From assembly GCF_900637665.1 (NCBI RefSeq), contig NZ_LR134386.1, positions 5,262,501-5,326,500 on the forward strand: 64,000 nucleotides of DNA, in the 5' to 3' direction. Source of the stretch: Chryseobacterium nakagawai (GTDB lineage Bacteria; Bacteroidota; Bacteroidia; Flavobacteriales; Weeksellaceae). Below, in pieces: positions 62,764-64,000 of this stretch. The position numbers and the translations under genes are program-made. Under the pieces are notes generated by a model that searched no databases, was not told the DNA's origin, and saw only the letters and a list, made by a program, of their open reading frames with translations. Position 1 is the first letter of the stretch, and the number at the start of each line of letters is the position of its first letter.

Positions 62764-64000
62764 CTATTTTTCAATGCCATAAGCGGCCATGATTTTGTTG
62801 AAAATTTCCGTATTTTCAAATAATCCTGTGAACTCTTTGGAATTCGGGCCATAGGCAAAAACACTTGACGGAATAGAAGTATGGTCGTTGGTACTAAAAT
62901 TTCCGAATACCCAACCCTCTTTCAGGCTTCCATCTAAAAGTGTTAAACCACCGGTTTCATGATCTCCCACTACGACTACTAAAGTTTCTTTATTCTCATC
63001 AGCAAATTTCATTGCTTTTCCTACCACATGATCGAAGTCCAGTAACTCCGTAACCAATTGTTCAATATTGTTGCTGTGTCCGCCGCCATCAGTTTGGGAA
63101 GCTTCCACCATCATAAAGAATCCTTTTTTATTATTCTTCAGGTCATTTAAGGTAAGATCAAAAGCATCTGCTAACCAGTTTCCTCTTCCGCTTGTTACTC
63201 GTTGTGAGGCCAAAGGATCAATAATCAGTGTTCTGTTGTTTATTTTTTCAGCTGATGTAAGACTATGGTATAAATCTACTTTTGCTTCTTTCAATTTCTT
63301 TTCTGTTTCCGGTGTCAATCCGCTCGTAGGGCCACCAATCAGAATTTTTGTTTTGGAGGTTGCAAAATCTTTTAGAATAGGTTCAGAACTATTTCTGTTA
63401 TCAGAATGAGCATAGAAATCCGCTGGTGTTGCATCGGTTACATCGCCGGTAGAGATCAATCCGGAGACTAACCCTTTTGCAGCAATAATATCTGGAATTT
63501 GGGCCAGGGATTTACCTGTTCCATCTACCCCAACAAATGTATTTTTTGTTTTTACTCCTGTAGAAAAGGCGGTAGAACCTGGTGCTGAATCAGTAATATA
63601 GGCGTTCGATGAATTGGTCTTGGATAAACCTGTAGATCTCATATTGAAAACATTCAGCTTTCCTTTATTAGCTGTAAAAGCTGCATAATATTGAGGTAAG
63701 GAAGTTCCATCCGGAATTAAAAGAATTACATTTTTTACTTTTTTACTGATTCCATCTGTTTTATAAGTTGGTGCATAAGTAGCATATTCTTTGGTATTTT
63801 TATAGAAATTCCTTGGAATGGTATTCATGAACTTTTTTAAATCCGGAATATGATCGGTATTGATATAATCTACTCCCATATCCATCAGATTTACCCAGGC
63901 ATTAGGAAAATCAGGAGCTCCATAGAAACGCATCGGTTTCTGTTGAGCATGGGCCTTATCTACAGCCTTTTTGATTTTCTCCGTTTCTTCGTCTCTCGGA
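62764..64000 (-). CDS. Alkaline phosphatase fused to a phosphodiesterase-like domain (N-terminus outside the window)
   Basis: The frame is open to the right edge and continues beyond it, so at least 411 residues of a longer protein are seen. The first visible part, about 60 residues (KAHAQQKPMRFYGAPDFPNAWVNLMDMGVDYINTDH in parts), matches the end of a GDPD/PI-PLC-like barrel of the Aim6 type. Then comes an alkaline phosphatase domain: VILLIPDGTSL (first metal Asp), ITDSAPGSTAFSTGVKT (nucleophile Ser), VVVGDHETGGLTLLDG (metal ligands). Substrates would be phosphate esters outside the cell. Beginning the gene at the internal ATG 63933 would be wrong. Confidence 0.85.
   Translation of the reverse strand, partial: PRDEETEKIKKAVDKAHAQQKPMRFYGAPDFPNAWVNLMDMGVDYINTDHIPDLKKFMNTIPRNFYKNTKEYATYAPTYKTDGISKKVKNVILLIPDGTSLPQYYAAFTANKGKLNVFNMRSTGLSKTNSSNAYITDSAPGSTAFSTGVKTKNTFVGVDGTGKSLAQIPDIIAAKGLVSGLISTGDVTDATPADFYAHSDNRNSSEPILKDFATSKTKILIGGPTSGLTPETEKKLKEAKVDLYHSLTSAEKINNRTLIIDPLASQRVTSGRGNWLADAFDLTLNDLKNNKKGFFMMVEASQTDGGGHSNNIEQLVTELLDFDHVVGKAMKFADENKETLVVVVGDHETGGLTLLDGSLKEGWVFGNFSTNDHTSIPSSVFAYGPNSKEFTGLFENTEIFNKIMAAYGIEK

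Overview
The window is AT-rich DNA from a member of the Bacteroidota, most likely family Weeksellaceae and close to Chryseobacterium. Four things point there. Promoter-like TAnnTTTG motifs, typical of Bacteroidota, precede many genes. Type IX secretion (T9SS) sorting domains of both type A and type B are present. Intergenic terminators are T-rich hairpins, and many genes start without a clear Shine-Dalgarno sequence. Several families (DUF3667, DUF4407, DUF4252/DUF2807, GG-leader bacteriocin-like peptide) are characteristic of Flavobacteriia. No CRISPR array, tRNA, rRNA, intact insertion sequence or prophage was seen.

Layout. 1-1.9 kb: end of a glycan-synthesis operon with two overlapping family 2 glycosyltransferases. 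2.3-7.6 kb: a bulb-lectin lipoprotein, gltX (with an unusual insertion), accA, a secreted two-cysteine protein and tsf. 7.7-17.5 kb: three tandem giant secreted paralogues (IgGFN-binding-like N-terminus, T9SS type B C-terminus). 17.7-21.9 kb: small secreted proteins, including three more two-cysteine paralogues around trmB, and a Gly-Gly leader cysteine-rich peptide. 22-23.8 kb: rpsB, rpsI and rplM on the minus strand, separated from tsf, which is normally their neighbour. 24-38 kb: membrane proteins, fused icmF, a PP-loop ATPase, a PLP decarboxylase, a serine hydrolase, a PadR-controlled operon and ruvC. 38.2-41.2 kb: a two-gene unit of a DUF4407 membrane/coiled-coil protein and a Clp-type AAA ATPase fused to an FtsH-type (M41) peptidase. 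41.3-44.8 kb: secreted collar-domain, T9SS type A and M43 metalloprotease genes. 45-50.5 kb: guaB, then a minus-strand operon of ECF sigma factor, putative anti-sigma factor, DUF4252/DUF2807 proteins and a frameshifted gene. 50.7-55 kb: an accessory patch holding a frameshifted lipoprotein with a JAMM-like motif, three tandem small secreted paralogues (two broken) and a YD-like secreted protein. 55-64 kb: a sugar nucleotidyltransferase-like protein, L31 type B, a beta-helix-like lipoprotein overlapping a MazG-like gene, aroA, secreted proteins, a PI-PLC lipoprotein and a partial alkaline phosphatase fused to a phosphodiesterase-like domain.

How it fits together. Housekeeping genes (translation: gltX, tsf, rpsB, rpsI, rplM, trmB, rpmE2; metabolism: accA, guaB, aroA, icmF; repair: ruvC) are interspersed with lineage-specific envelope and secreted proteins. 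The strongest leads are the membrane-tethered Clp/M41 chimera, the orphan GG-leader peptide, the four-copy two-cysteine family with a possible paralogue-mediated inversion that separated tsf from rpsB, and the decaying, recombining paralogue array at 52-54 kb. All family assignments come from reading motifs by eye; no database search was run.
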